Assembly (NCBI GenBank): GCA_035946955.1
Contig: DASYYE010000218.1
Span: 36,979-100,978 of the forward strand
Reading direction: 5' to 3'
From: DASYYE01 sp035946955
Lineage (GTDB): Bacteria; Actinomycetota; Actinomycetes; Streptosporangiales; Streptosporangiaceae
DNA: 64,000 bases
Below are positions 1-8,745 of this stretch, piece after piece. The position numbers and the translations under genes are program-made. The stretch's first letter is position 1; each line of letters begins with the position of its first letter. The notes beneath the pieces are model-generated. The model saw only the letters and a list, made by a program, of their open reading frames with translations, was not told the origin of the DNA and did no database searches.

Positions 1-761
1 ACGGCGGGGACGCCAGGATCTGGCTCGCCACCGGCCTGCTGGCCGTCGCGGGTGCTGCGACCTTGGCCGGAATCCGGCTGCCACTGCCTGTCAGGGCACC
101 CCCGCCCGGACGGGCCGGCCGGATCGCCATGATCGCGGCCTGGGCCATCTCGATAGTGGCGTTCTTCGTCTGCCTGGGGATCTACGTCCAGCAATACATT
201 CACGAGTATGACCTGAGCGCGGCCACGGCCGCGCCCAAGAACCGCATCGCCCCGATCACCTTGACGGCGGCCGCCGTCGTCTTCGTCATCATCATCTCGC
301 GCGACTCACCCGGCTTCGGGACGAGGCTGGCCAGCGGCGCTATCTGCGCGATGGCCGCACCGATGATCTTCGAGCTCCCGTTCGACCTCATCGTGATGAC
401 CAGGACCTACCCCCCGATCCCGCCCGACCCGGCCTTGTACCGGGCACTGTTCTTCGTGCCCCTGTTCCTGATCGAGATCACCACCCTGCTGCTCCTGCGG
501 CTGTCGCCGATGGTGCGGCTGAGGCGGGCCACGTTCTTCTCCTTCGCGTTGATGCTGGGCGTGTTCGCGGTCTGGGCCCTGTCCGGATTCGGCTACCCGT
601 CGGCCCCGCTCCCCCTCGCGCTGAACATCACCTCGAAACTCCTGGCCTTCGTCACCGCCCTCACTCTGTTCCTGCCCCAGCAGCCCGCACCGGAGCAGGT
701 ACCCCGGCCAGGTAGCAGCCACCAGGCCCGGCCCGCCAACCCGCCGCTGGCCCTGGACTGA
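1..761 (+). CDS. Polytopic membrane protein, 5' end outside window
   Basis: The reading frame is open from base 3 with no stop, and the bases before the first TTG (63) encode a hydrophobic stretch (WLATGLLAVAGAATLAG), so the gene almost certainly begins upstream of the window. The visible part (about 250 residues) has roughly six hydrophobic segments separated by short loops and ends in a proline-rich hydrophilic tail (PQQPAPEQVPRPG). I recognise no catalytic motif or family. It is convergent with the small gene at 772-1092, only 10 bp away. Confidence is high that it is coding and low for any function. Confidence 0.75.
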   Translation, partial: GGDARIWLATGLLAVAGAATLAGIRLPLPVRAPPPGRAGRIAMIAAWAISIVAFFVCLGIYVQQYIHEYDLSAATAAPKNRIAPITLTAAAVVFVIIISRDSPGFGTRLASGAICAMAAPMIFELPFDLIVMTRTYPPIPPDPALYRALFFVPLFLIEITTLLLLRLSPMVRLRRATFFSFALMLGVFAVWALSGFGYPSAPLPLALNITSKLLAFVTALTLFLPQQPAPEQVPRPGSSHQARPANPPLALD

Positions 762-771
762 CAGCCCTGCT

Positions 772-1092
772 TCAAGGGCCGGTGGTGGAGGGAGTTGGCG
801 TCGGCGCGGGGGTGGGTGTGGCCGAGACACTGGACGGGGATGGTGTTGCCGTCGGGGACGGCTGGGCCGTGCGGTGGGGCGCCGCGGACCTGGCGGGCGT
901 GACCTGGGGGGCCGGCTGTGGCTTGACCGGTGGCGGGCTGGGTGCAGGTGAGGCGGTGGGCGGCGGCGGGGTGTCACCGGGGGCCGCCTGTTGCGGCTTG
1001 ACTATCGTGTAGGCCGCCAAGGCAGCGGCAAAGACCAGGGCCAGCACCCAGGTCGAGGTCCGCACCCCCTGCAGTAGCCGTATCAGCCGCAT
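772..1092 (-). CDS. Small membrane-anchored Pro/Thr/Ser-rich protein, coupled to mscS
   Basis: This 106-residue protein has one N-terminal hydrophobic segment (residues about 14-31, WVLALVFAAALAAYTIV) followed by a long proline-, threonine-, serine- and alanine-rich tail. It looks like a signal-anchored extracytoplasmic stalk or wall-spanning linker. Its ATG shares bases with the TGA of the upstream MscS gene (ATGA, 1090-1094), so translation is probably coupled. That overlap, plus the clean anchor, is the case for it being real, because low-complexity high-GC ORFs arise easily by chance. I see no domain. A role with the channel is inferred from coupling only. Confidence 0.6.
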   Translation of the reverse strand: MRLIRLLQGVRTSTWVLALVFAAALAAYTIVKPQQAAPGDTPPPPTASPAPSPPPVKPQPAPQVTPARSAAPHRTAQPSPTATPSPSSVSATPTPAPTPTPSTTGP

Positions 1093-2009
1093 CAGCCGCC
1101 CCCGGTTGGCCCGGTAGTTTCCAGGTCCGTTGGCCCGGTGGTTTCCAGGTCCGTTGGCTCGGCGGTGTCCAGGCCCGCTGGCACGTGGATGCCCTCCCGC
1201 AGCAGCCCGGCCGCGACCCTGGCCCGCAGGACACGGCCGACGTCGAACTGCTTACCGGGCAGCGTCCTGGCCACCATGCGGACCTGGAACTGGTCCACGT
1301 CGATGCTCTGGACACCCATGACGGCGGGGGGGTCCAGCAGCAGCGCGCGCAGGTCCTGTTCCTCGTACGCCTGCGCCCCGACCCGCCGCAACAGTTCGCT
1401 CACCTTGTTGACGTCCACGGTCGCTGGCACAGGCACGTCAACCACGGCACGCGCCCAGCCACGCGAGAGATTGGTCACCTGGCCGATCTGGCCGTTGGGG
1501 GTGATGACCACCTCGCCGTCGGCGGTCCGCACCGTGGTCACCCGCAAGTTGACGTCTTCGACGGTACCGGCTGCTGGGGTGCCCAGGCTCGGCACGGAGA
1601 GGCGGACGAGGTCCCCGAAGCCGTACTGGCGCTCGGTGATGATGAGAAACCCGGCGAGGACGTCCTGCACGACCCGCTGCGCCCCGAACCCCAGCGCGAC
1701 AGCCGCGACGGCGGCGGGGGCGACCAGGCTCGTCAGGGGAACACCCAGCCGACCCGCGACAGCCACCCCGGCCACACTGTAGATGACCACCAGGATGGCC
1801 CAGGTGACCACCTGCGCCACAGCGTGCCGGTGCTTCGCCGCCTCCGAACGGACCAGTGCGTCCGTCTCCCGCGCCTGGGCGTCGATCCGGTCCGTGATCT
1901 TGCCGCCCACCCAGGCCGTGAGACGGGCGAGCAGGACCGCCCCGGTCACCAGCAGGACGATCTCCAGACCGCGGCCGCGCGCCCACATCTCGATGGAGGT
2001 CAGTGCCAT
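1092..2009 (-). CDS. mscS: Small-conductance mechanosensitive channel, MscS family
   Basis: MscS channels open under membrane tension and release solutes on osmotic downshock. The protein (305 residues from the chosen ATG at 2009) shows transmembrane helices at about residues 11-30 and 60-85. A pore-lining Gly/Ala-rich helix follows, with the characteristic LGFGAQRVVQDVLAGFLI, then the beta domain containing a GTVEDVNLRVTTVRTADGEVVITPNG-type stretch (described, not quoted in full). The frame stays open upstream to 2297, but those 96 residues are charged and low complexity, whereas 2009 starts directly before the first membrane helix, so I chose the internal ATG even though its RBS is weak. 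The C-terminus ends in two direct repeats of a PTDLETTG unit. It is coupled to the small downstream gene. Confidence 0.88.
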   Translation of the reverse strand: MALTSIEMWARGRGLEIVLLVTGAVLLARLTAWVGGKITDRIDAQARETDALVRSEAAKHRHAVAQVVTWAILVVIYSVAGVAVAGRLGVPLTSLVAPAAVAAVALGFGAQRVVQDVLAGFLIITERQYGFGDLVRLSVPSLGTPAAGTVEDVNLRVTTVRTADGEVVITPNGQIGQVTNLSRGWARAVVDVPVPATVDVNKVSELLRRVGAQAYEEQDLRALLLDPPAVMGVQSIDVDQFQVRMVARTLPGKQFDVGRVLRARVAAGLLREGIHVPAGLDTAEPTDLETTGPTDLETTGPTGGG

Positions 2010-2214
2010 CACATTGAAAACATAGCCCCCGCTGTCGGGCAGCCCCTGCCTACTCAGCCGGAACGGCTGGTGGTCGGTCTTCGCCGCCTCCTGCCGCGAA
2101 CTGCGCGACACCGCACGCGGCCGCGCCCACCGTTGCGAACCCCCGAACCAGGCCTGAGCAGATACGCCTAAACTACCGCCATGCTTACTGAAGCTATCCC
2201 AGGCACGGGGCATC

Positions 2215-3003
2215 GTGATTGGCTCCGCTGACCCTGGGACAGGCGTCCAGCCCAATCCGGTAGCCAGCGGTCCCACGAGGGGACTGGCGCGCAGCATTCA
2301 CCTATTCAGGCTGTTCCGTCACGAGGCCACCGACCCCGATCGCTTCTATCACTACCTCGCGGCGGATGTCGTACGGCAGATCTCGCGATTCCAGTCTCCG
2401 AGAGGTGTCCTCGCTGCCGATATCGGCGGTGGCCCAGGGTATATCGCCGAGAAGCTGAGGGCCGCCGGAGCGCGCTGTGTGGTCCTCGACCGAAGCGCTG
2501 AGGAATTGCGGCTACACGACCGCGAGCCGGAATCCGCGGTCCAATGCGATGCACGGGCACTGGCGTTGCGTGACGGGTCGGTACGCATCGTATGCAGTTC
2601 CAACATGCTTGAGCACGTCGCCGAGTGGCAGTCCGCTCTCGCAGAGATGCTGCGGGCACTCGAACCGGTTCATGGCCTCGGGTACCTGACGTTCGGGAAC
2701 TGGTACTCCCCCTGGGGCGGACACGAGACGTCGCCCTGGCACTACTTCGGCGGCTACCGAGCCGCTGACCGATACGGGCGCCGGTACGGGCGGCGTCCCA
2801 AGAATGATTTCGGCATCAGCCTGTTCCCACTGCATATACAGGAGGTATTGGACTGGTTCCGGGCCCGCGACGACGTGGAGATCGTCCGGATGGCCCCGCG
2901 CTACTGGCCGGACTGGATGCGCTGGATCGCGCATATTCCCGGCGTACGCGAGGTCGGCAACTGGAACACGCTTATCATCTTCCGGCGCAAGCCAGGTGAA
3001 TAG
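2215..3003 (+). CDS. Class I SAM-dependent methyltransferase
   Basis: This 262-residue protein begins at GTG 2215. Motif I is VLAADIGGGPGYIAEKL (about residues 64-80), the acidic end of strand beta2 is VVLDRS, and the post-I region DARALALRDGSVRIVCSSNMLEHV is typical of Methyltransf_11 enzymes, where the LEHV motif is characteristic. The C-terminal half is rich in Trp and Tyr (WYSPWGGHETSPWHYFGGY), as in methyltransferases found beside actinobacterial arabinosyl- and glycosyl-transferase loci. The acceptor substrate cannot be read from sequence. A second methyltransferase follows 12 bp downstream on the same strand, so the two probably form an operon. It diverges from mscS across about 200 bp. 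Confidence 0.85.
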   Translation: MIGSADPGTGVQPNPVASGPTRGLARSIHLFRLFRHEATDPDRFYHYLAADVVRQISRFQSPRGVLAADIGGGPGYIAEKLRAAGARCVVLDRSAEELRLHDREPESAVQCDARALALRDGSVRIVCSSNMLEHVAEWQSALAEMLRALEPVHGLGYLTFGNWYSPWGGHETSPWHYFGGYRAADRYGRRYGRRPKNDFGISLFPLHIQEVLDWFRARDDVEIVRMAPRYWPDWMRWIAHIPGVREVGNWNTLIIFRRKPGE

Positions 3004-3015
3004 GCGCAGGGTCCG

Positions 3016-3741
3016 ATGAATCGCGCTTCCGCCCGGGCGCTGCTCGGACGGGCTGCCGCACGGGCATTGTGGCAGCCCGACATGTGGGACCGTCTCGTAC
3101 TCGCCGCTAACTGTGTCGGCACGGCGTCCACCGTAATGGATGTGGGCGGCCGTGGGCATCAGCTTGCCTGGTTCCTGCCGTCCGCCAAGGTGGGGACCGC
3201 GAATATCGCGCCGCCTGCCGACTTCATCGTTGACGCGCGCGTACTGCCATTCACCGACGGTCAATTCGATGTCGTGACGAGCTGCGACACCCTGGAGCAC
3301 ATGCCTGCCGTACGGCGGCCGGAGCACATCGCCGAGCTCGTCCGAGTCGCCAGCCGGCGGCTTGTCATCTGCTGTCCCTACGGCTCACCGCAGAAGCAGG
3401 AGGCCGAGCTCCAGGTCGCCGACGTTGTCCGGCGCGTAGTCGGCTCGACCCTGCCCTACCTGCAAGAACATCTCGAGTTCGGGTTTCCTCGCGAAGAGGA
3501 TGTCATCGCAATGGTGCGCGCCGCTGCCCCGGGCGCCCAGGTCAGATGCCTCTACTACGGCGACTACCCGAGTGGGAACGCACTCTTGCTCGACGGGGTC
3601 CGTGCCCGCTGGGGCCATGACCCAAAGGCACTGCTCCGCTTTGTGTGGAATGCCTACCTCCGGCCGCGTCGCCCACGCCTCGAGCCCACAGCCACGGCGA
3701 CGACCGCCCGGCTCTATCTCATCGCGGACTTCGCACCGTGA
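3016..3741 (+). CDS. Class I SAM-dependent methyltransferase (divergent)
   Basis: A 241-residue protein with an ATG start 12 bp after the previous methyltransferase. It keeps a methyltransferase core: VMDVGGRGHQLAWFLP corresponds to motif I (with GGRGH instead of the usual GxGxG), and FDVVTSCDTLEHMP is the Methyltransf_11 beta4 motif. The C-terminal third (residues about 140-241) has no motif I recognise. The altered glycine loop suggests either a divergent SAM-binder or reduced activity. Pairing with the upstream methyltransferase suggests both modify the same glycan, lipid or natural product, but that is inference. The gene converges on the Ltp2-like gene with a 36 bp gap. Confidence 0.78.
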   Translation: MNRASARALLGRAAARALWQPDMWDRLVLAANCVGTASTVMDVGGRGHQLAWFLPSAKVGTANIAPPADFIVDARVLPFTDGQFDVVTSCDTLEHMPAVRRPEHIAELVRVASRRLVICCPYGSPQKQEAELQVADVVRRVVGSTLPYLQEHLEFGFPREEDVIAMVRAAAPGAQVRCLYYGDYPSGNALLLDGVRARWGHDPKALLRFVWNAYLRPRRPRLEPTATATTARLYLIADFAP

Positions 3742-3777
3742 GCCCACAGCAGTGGTGCGGAGATGACCGCCACGTCC

Positions 3778-4941
3778 TCATGCGCCCCCGAGGATGAGGC
3801 CGCTGGTGGGGACGCCGGTGCCGGCGGTGACCAGCACGGGTCCGTCGCCGGGCACCTGGTTGACCGAGGTGCCGCGGACTTGGCGGACGGCTTCGGCGAT
3901 GCCGTTCATGCCGTGGATGTAGGCCTCACCGAGCTGGCCGCCATGGGTGTTGAGCGGGAGGCGGCCGCCGAGTTCGATCGCCCCGTCCCCGATGAAGTGG
4001 CGGGCCTCGCCCTTGCCGCAGAAGCCGAGCTCCTCGAGCTGCAGGAGCACGTACGGCGTGAAGTGGTCATACAGCACGGCCGTGCGGATGTCGGCGGGGC
4101 CGAGTCCTGCCTGCTGCCAGAGCTGGCGTGCGACGACTCCCAGCTCGGGCAGGCCGAGTTCGTCGCGGTAGTAGCTGGTCATGGTGAACTGGCCGGGACC
4201 GCTGCCCTGGGCGGCGGCGCGGATGACCGCTGGCGGGTACGGCAGGTCACGGGCACGGTCCAGGCTGGTGACCACGACGGCGACGGCGCCGTCGCTCTCC
4301 TGGCAGCAGTCCAGCAGCCGCAGCGGCTCGGCGATCCACCGGGCGGCCTGGTGGTCGGCGAGGGTGATGGGCCGCTGGTAGAACCATGCGTGCGGGTTGG
4401 CGGCGGCGTGCCGCCGGTCGGCCACGGTCACCCGGCCAAAGTCCTCACTCGTAGCACCGTGGTCGTGCATGTACCGGCGGGCGATCATCGCCACGGTGGC
4501 GGCCGGAGTCCCCAGGCCCATCGGGTAGTGCCAGCCGTTGTCCACCCCCGACGACGTGGGCGCCGCCACGGCGGCCCGTGACACCTGGCCGAACCGGTGG
4601 CCGGAGCGCTCGTTGAGCGCCCGGTAGCAGACCACGACCTGGGCGATGCCAGTGGCGACCGCCATGGCGGCCTGCTGCACCGTCGCGCAGGCCGCGCCGC
4701 CGCCGTAGCCGATCTGGCTGAAGAACCGCAGCTCGCAGATGCCCAGTTCACGGGCGAGTGCGATCTCGGCGGTGTGGTCCATGGTGAACGTGACGAGGCC
4801 GTCCACGTCGCCCGGCCCGAGCCCGGCATCGGCCAGTGCGGCCAGGGTTGCCTCCACCGCAAGGCGCAGTTCGCTGCGGCCGGAGTCCTTGGAGAACTCG
4901 GTCGCGCCGATCCCGGCGATCGCCGCCTGCCCGGAGATCAT
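3778..4941 (-). CDS. ltp2: Thiolase-like steroid side-chain aldolase (Ltp2-like)
   Basis: This is a thiolase-superfamily lipid-transfer protein of 387 residues. In Mycobacterium, Ltp2 performs the retro-aldol cleavage that removes the last three side-chain carbons of cholesterol as propionyl-CoA, in complex with the DUF35 domain of ChsH2. Seen here: the N-terminal GIGATEFSKDSGRSE, GYGGGAAC near residues 78-85 and a C-terminal NTHGGQLGEAYIHGMNGIAEA, which is the thiolase HGMN region. Its ATG overlaps the stop of the preceding hydratase/DUF35 fusion (ATGA at 4938-4941), which matches the need for the two proteins to assemble. It is the last gene of a three-gene operon preceded by a KstR box. 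The true substrate could be another branched acyl-CoA. Confidence 0.85.
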   Translation of the reverse strand: MISGQAAIAGIGATEFSKDSGRSELRLAVEATLAALADAGLGPGDVDGLVTFTMDHTAEIALARELGICELRFFSQIGYGGGAACATVQQAAMAVATGIAQVVVCYRALNERSGHRFGQVSRAAVAAPTSSGVDNGWHYPMGLGTPAATVAMIARRYMHDHGATSEDFGRVTVADRRHAAANPHAWFYQRPITLADHQAARWIAEPLRLLDCCQESDGAVAVVVTSLDRARDLPYPPAVIRAAAQGSGPGQFTMTSYYRDELGLPELGVVARQLWQQAGLGPADIRTAVLYDHFTPYVLLQLEELGFCGKGEARHFIGDGAIELGGRLPLNTHGGQLGEAYIHGMNGIAEAVRQVRGTSVNQVPGDGPVLVTAGTGVPTSGLILGGA

Positions 4942-6284
4942 GGTGTGCCCACCCCGCTGAGGAGGACCGTCCCTGTTACGTGGTCGCCGAGACTGCAGCG
5001 GCCGGTGACTTCCACGACGTGGTCGCCCTCGTCACCGGAACCCTCGCTGACCCGGCCGGAGAGGGTGAGGGTGTCCCCGGCATAACACGGCACCCCCAGC
5101 CGGATCGCGAGCCTGCGCACGACCGCCTGGGGCCCGGCCCAGTCGGTCACGTACCGCTGGACCAGGCCGGCGGTGGTAAGGATGTTCACGAAGATGTCCC
5201 TCCCGCCGCGCTCCATGGCCTTCGCCTTGTCGTGGTGGACGTCCTGGAAGTCCCGGGTCGCGATCGCGGATGCGACCACGAACGTGGGGGTGACGTCCAC
5301 GACAAGTTCGGGCAGGCGCTGGCCGTCCTCGTGCTCCGCCCGCCAAACGGGCAGCGTCAGCCCATCATCGACACGGTGGAAGCCCACCCGGACCGGCATC
5401 CCGATGCGCACCTGACCGGGGTCCACCCCGACGAGCTCAGCAACCATGCGGACACCCTCGGTCAAGGTAACGAGAGCGACCACGATGGGCAGCCGCTTCC
5501 CGGGGATGGGCGGGTGGTGGTGGACCACGTAGCTGTAGACCTCGCCGGTTCCGGCGGCGACCTGGTAACCGGGCCTGGCGTCCCCGCAGCCAAGGCACAG
5601 AGGGCCCGGCGGGTGGCGGAGGGTGCCGCACTGCCCGCACCGCTGGATCCGCAGCTCGCCAGCAGCCGTCCCTTCCCAGAAGAACCGCGTGTCCTGTGAG
5701 ACGGCCGGCCGCAGCACGTCGGGCACGGCCGATCCCGGCGCGGGTGCTGGGACGGGGGGAGGCGCCTGCGACGGCCGGAACTTCAGGATCCGGAACAGCA
5801 TCGTGGCGACCGGCTCATCCCCGGCGTACCAGGTGCTGCGGGTGGTGACGAACCAGCCTTCGCCAAGCGCCGTCCGCTTGGGGCCGGTGACCTCAGCCAG
5901 GCTCGAGGTGACGCTGACCCGCTCACCGTGGTGCAGGTAGCGGTGGTAGACCTGCTCGCAGTTGGTGGCCACGACCGAGGTGAACCCCGCCTCATCGAGC
6001 GCGGCGGACATCAGGCCGAGCGGGTCGTCTTTGCCACGGTTGGGATGCAGGCCGGGCATCGTCCACACCTGTGCCATGGCCGGGGGTGCCACCAGGCCGC
6101 CATGGATGGACCGGGCGGCGGACTCTGCGTCGGTGTAGACGGGGTTGGCGTCGCCGACCGCCTCCACCCAGTTGTGGACCATCGGCAGGTTCACCGGGTC
6201 GCGCGCCAGCCGGGGCGCGCACTCCCCCGCCGCCATGACCTTTGCGGCGGCTTCCTCGATGGCTGTCACCTGTGCTCCGTTCAT
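4938..6284 (-). CDS. chsH2-chsH1: Fused MaoC-like / DUF35 / MaoC enoyl-CoA hydratase (ChsH2-ChsH1 fusion)
   Basis: 448 residues from the ATG at 6284, which overlaps the upstream stop (ATGA). Three parts are visible. Residues about 1-170 are a MaoC/FAS1-type hot-dog domain with GDANPVYTD, where the usual catalytic His is Tyr, as expected for the structural half. Residues about 190-320 are a DUF35 domain with a zinc ribbon (CGQC and CLGC) and OB fold. Residues about 328-448 are a second MaoC domain with ATRDFQDVHHD and DIFVNIL, closely resembling mycobacterial ChsH1. In Mycobacterium ChsH1 and ChsH2 are separate subunits that hydrate the C22 double bond of the 3-carbon steroid side chain. Here they form one chain, in ChsH2-ChsH1 order. 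The frame open upstream to 6416 only overlaps the dehydrogenase gene and was not used. Confidence 0.88.
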   Translation of the reverse strand: MNGAQVTAIEEAAAKVMAAGECAPRLARDPVNLPMVHNWVEAVGDANPVYTDAESAARSIHGGLVAPPAMAQVWTMPGLHPNRGKDDPLGLMSAALDEAGFTSVVATNCEQVYHRYLHHGERVSVTSSLAEVTGPKRTALGEGWFVTTRSTWYAGDEPVATMLFRILKFRPSQAPPPVPAPAPGSAVPDVLRPAVSQDTRFFWEGTAAGELRIQRCGQCGTLRHPPGPLCLGCGDARPGYQVAAGTGEVYSYVVHHHPPIPGKRLPIVVALVTLTEGVRMVAELVGVDPGQVRIGMPVRVGFHRVDDGLTLPVWRAEHEDGQRLPELVVDVTPTFVVASAIATRDFQDVHHDKAKAMERGGRDIFVNILTTAGLVQRYVTDWAGPQAVVRRLAIRLGVPCYAGDTLTLSGRVSEGSGDEGDHVVEVTGRCSLGDHVTGTVLLSGVGTP

Positions 6285-8554
6285 CGGGTGCTCGCCCCGG
6301 CGGGCTTGCCCGCCGGGGCCTCCGTCACGGCCGCTGGTTCCCTGGGCAGGCCCAGCGCGTGTTCGCCGACCACCGACAGCAGCACCTGTGTGGTGCCGCC
6401 CGCGATGCTCAGGCACCGGGTGAGCAGGAAGTCGTGCACGGCCTGCTCGGCCACGCCGTCCGTGGCGGCGGCATCGGGGCCGTAGAGGTCCAGCACAGCC
6501 TGCGCGACCGCCTGCCGGTGGGCCACACCGGCCAGCTTGCGCACGGCCGCTGCAGGCCCCGGGTCCTGGCCGTGCAACTGGGCAAGCGCGGTGCGCAGGT
6601 CCAGCAGCGACCCGGCGAGGCCGTCCGCGACCAGCCCACCGACCTGGTCTGCCACCCGGGGGTCGTCTGCCAGCCCTGCGCCCGTGACGGCGTTGATCAG
6701 GCCCTCCACCTCGTCTGAGAGGGCGGAGCCCTGGCCCATGGCCACCCGCTCGGTCGCGAGCGCGCTGCGGGCGATCCGCCAGCCCTCGCCAGGCCGGCCG
6801 ACCACGCAGTCGCCGGGCACGAAGACCCCGTCCAGGAACACCTCGTTGAACACGGCGCGCCCGGTGATCTCACGCAGCGGGCGGATCTCGATGCCGTCGC
6901 TGGTCATGTCGACCAGGAAGAAGGTCAGGCCACGGTGCTTGGGAGCATCCGGGTCGGTGCGGGCGAGACAGATCGCCCAGTCGGCTTCGTGGGCTAGTGA
7001 GGTCCACACCTTCTGGCCGGTCAGCCGCCAGCCACCGTCGGCCGGCTCCGCCCGCGTCCGCAGCCCGGCCAGGTCGGAACCTGCCTCTGGCTCACTGAAG
7101 AGCTGGCACCAGGTGACTTCTCCCCGCAGTGTGGGACCGGCGAACCGCGCGGCCTGCTCGGCGTTGCCGTGGGCGATGACCGCGGGCACCGCCCAGCCGC
7201 CGATGACGAGGTCGGGCCTTGACAGCCCGGCACGGTGCAGTTCCTCATCGATGGCGTGCTGGGCCGCGGGCGAGGCGGCCAGGCCGTACGGCGGGGGCCA
7301 CTGTGGGGCCGCATAGCCCGCGTCGGCGAGCGCGGCGCGCTGGCTCGGCACCGGCAGGGACGCGATACGGCTGGCTACTTCTCTGGCGTCGTGGGCAGCG
7401 TCATCGCCGCCCGCGCCCGTCCGGTCCACCGAGAGGTGCCGGCGGCTCCCGGCGAGCGCGAGCGCGGCGGTCCGTGCCCGCCATTGTGCGCTGCCGCCGA
7501 GCAATGCACGCAGCGCGAGCGCCCGCCGGAGGTAGAGGTGGGCGTCATGTTCCCAGGTGAAGCCGATGCCGCCGAGTACCTGGATGCAGTCTTTGGCGTT
7601 GTCCACGGCGGCGTCCAGCGCGCTGGCGGCCGCCGCGGCCGCCGCCAGCGGGTGCTCCTGCGGCGCCTCATCGACCACACGGGCCGCGTCCCAGGCGAGC
7701 GCCGCGGCAGTCTCCGCACGGCACAGCATCCACGCGCACATGTGCTTGACCGCCTGGAACGAGCCGATCGGGCGGCCGAACTGGTGACGGGTCCGGGCAT
7801 AGCTGGCTGCGGTGTCGCAGCACCACCGGGCGACCGCGGCCGCCTCGGCCCCGGACAGGGTCGCCGCCAGGTCGCGGACCGCGCCGGTGCGCACGCCGCG
7901 GAGGAGGGCCGATGCAGCGACGGGCGCATCGGTCAGCCGGATGGTGGCCAGTGGCCGGGAGAAGTCCACGGGCTGGCGTGGGATGACCGTGGCGCCGGGC
8001 TGGCCGGGCGTGGCGAGGAACCACACCTCGCCTGTGTCTGTTGCCGCGGGCAGGAGCAGGTGGGTGGTGGCTCCCGCGCCCAGCACCGGGCCTGTCTCAC
8101 CAGTTACCCGGAGTGTGCCGCCGTCCTCCCATACGCCACGCAGAGCGCCGTTGCCGAAAGCGACGGCCGCCGGGGACTTGCCCGACACCAGGCCGGGAAG
8201 CAGTGCCCGCGCGGCGGGCTCCTCCGCGTGCCCGGCGAGCACCAGCCCCGCCAGCACGGTGGGCATGACCGGCCCCGGTGCCAGCACGTAGCCGAGTCCC
8301 TCCAGCGCGGCGGCCAGGTCAGCCACGCTGCCGTCAGCCCCGCCGACGGCCGGGGGCGCCGCGATCCCGAAGATGCCAAGGCCTGCCAGTTCGTCCCAGC
8401 ACTGGCTGGTCAGCGGCGTGCTGGACGCCCCGGCACCGGTGCCGTGCCCGGCGGGCTCGAGCCCACGGACGAGCGACTGTGGGCCGGTGCGGCCCGCCCA
8501 GTCGCGGATCGAGTCCTGGATGGCACGCTGCTCCTCGGTGAAGGCAATCGGCAC
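6281..8554 (-). CDS. Fused tandem acyl-CoA dehydrogenase (ChsE / FadE34-like)
   Basis: 757 residues. I chose GTG 8554 because GGGAGGAG lies 5 nt upstream. An in-frame GTG at 8572 would add six residues but would include the Shine-Dalgarno. Two acyl-CoA dehydrogenase units follow each other. The first (about 1-370) has the C-terminal helices with RHQFGRPIGSFQAVKH and QVLGGIGFTWEHD but lacks the FAD-loop motif. The second (about 385-750) has WCQLFSEPEAGSDLAGL and GQKVWTSLAHEADW. Steroid dehydrogenases of the ChsE type are heteromeric with one composite flavin site, and FadE34 is a natural fusion. This protein fits that plan. It is first in the operon with the hydratase fusion and Ltp2, and a KstR box lies 32 bp upstream. 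Confidence 0.87.
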   Translation of the reverse strand: MPIAFTEEQRAIQDSIRDWAGRTGPQSLVRGLEPAGHGTGAGASSTPLTSQCWDELAGLGIFGIAAPPAVGGADGSVADLAAALEGLGYVLAPGPVMPTVLAGLVLAGHAEEPAARALLPGLVSGKSPAAVAFGNGALRGVWEDGGTLRVTGETGPVLGAGATTHLLLPAATDTGEVWFLATPGQPGATVIPRQPVDFSRPLATIRLTDAPVAASALLRGVRTGAVRDLAATLSGAEAAAVARWCCDTAASYARTRHQFGRPIGSFQAVKHMCAWMLCRAETAAALAWDAARVVDEAPQEHPLAAAAAAASALDAAVDNAKDCIQVLGGIGFTWEHDAHLYLRRALALRALLGGSAQWRARTAALALAGSRRHLSVDRTGAGGDDAAHDAREVASRIASLPVPSQRAALADAGYAAPQWPPPYGLAASPAAQHAIDEELHRAGLSRPDLVIGGWAVPAVIAHGNAEQAARFAGPTLRGEVTWCQLFSEPEAGSDLAGLRTRAEPADGGWRLTGQKVWTSLAHEADWAICLARTDPDAPKHRGLTFFLVDMTSDGIEIRPLREITGRAVFNEVFLDGVFVPGDCVVGRPGEGWRIARSALATERVAMGQGSALSDEVEGLINAVTGAGLADDPRVADQVGGLVADGLAGSLLDLRTALAQLHGQDPGPAAAVRKLAGVAHRQAVAQAVLDLYGPDAAATDGVAEQAVHDFLLTRCLSIAGGTTQVLLSVVGEHALGLPREPAAVTEAPAGKPAGASTR

Positions 8555-8585
8555 CGTTGCTCCTCCCGCCACGACTGGACAGAAT

Positions 8586-8599
8586 TAGAACACGTTTCA
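8586..8599. promoter_or_regulatory. KstR operator (box 1), divergent kstR / side-chain operon
   Basis: TAGAACACGTTTCA fits the KstR consensus TNNAACNNGTTNNA at every fixed position. It lies 32 bp before the dehydrogenase start and 147 bp before the kstR-like start, so it can control both directions. In mycobacteria KstR binding is released by 3-oxo-cholestenoyl-CoA. Confidence 0.88.
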
Positions 8600-8745
8600 G
8601 TCATGGACGGCCAGCGGCGGTACTGCCAGCGCCACGATTGCTACGCTGATCAAGGCAGGGGCGATGCCAGCGCCCTGAACAGTGAATCGGCGGCGGTGGC
8701 AGGTCGGGTGGGCTGACCGTGCCTGCCGTGACGAGGGAGACCTGG

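Noticed and set aside
1092..2297. Long form of the MscS protein starting at 2297
   Set aside because: The extra 96 residues are charged and low in complexity with no membrane segment. The ATG at 2009 leads directly into the first helix.
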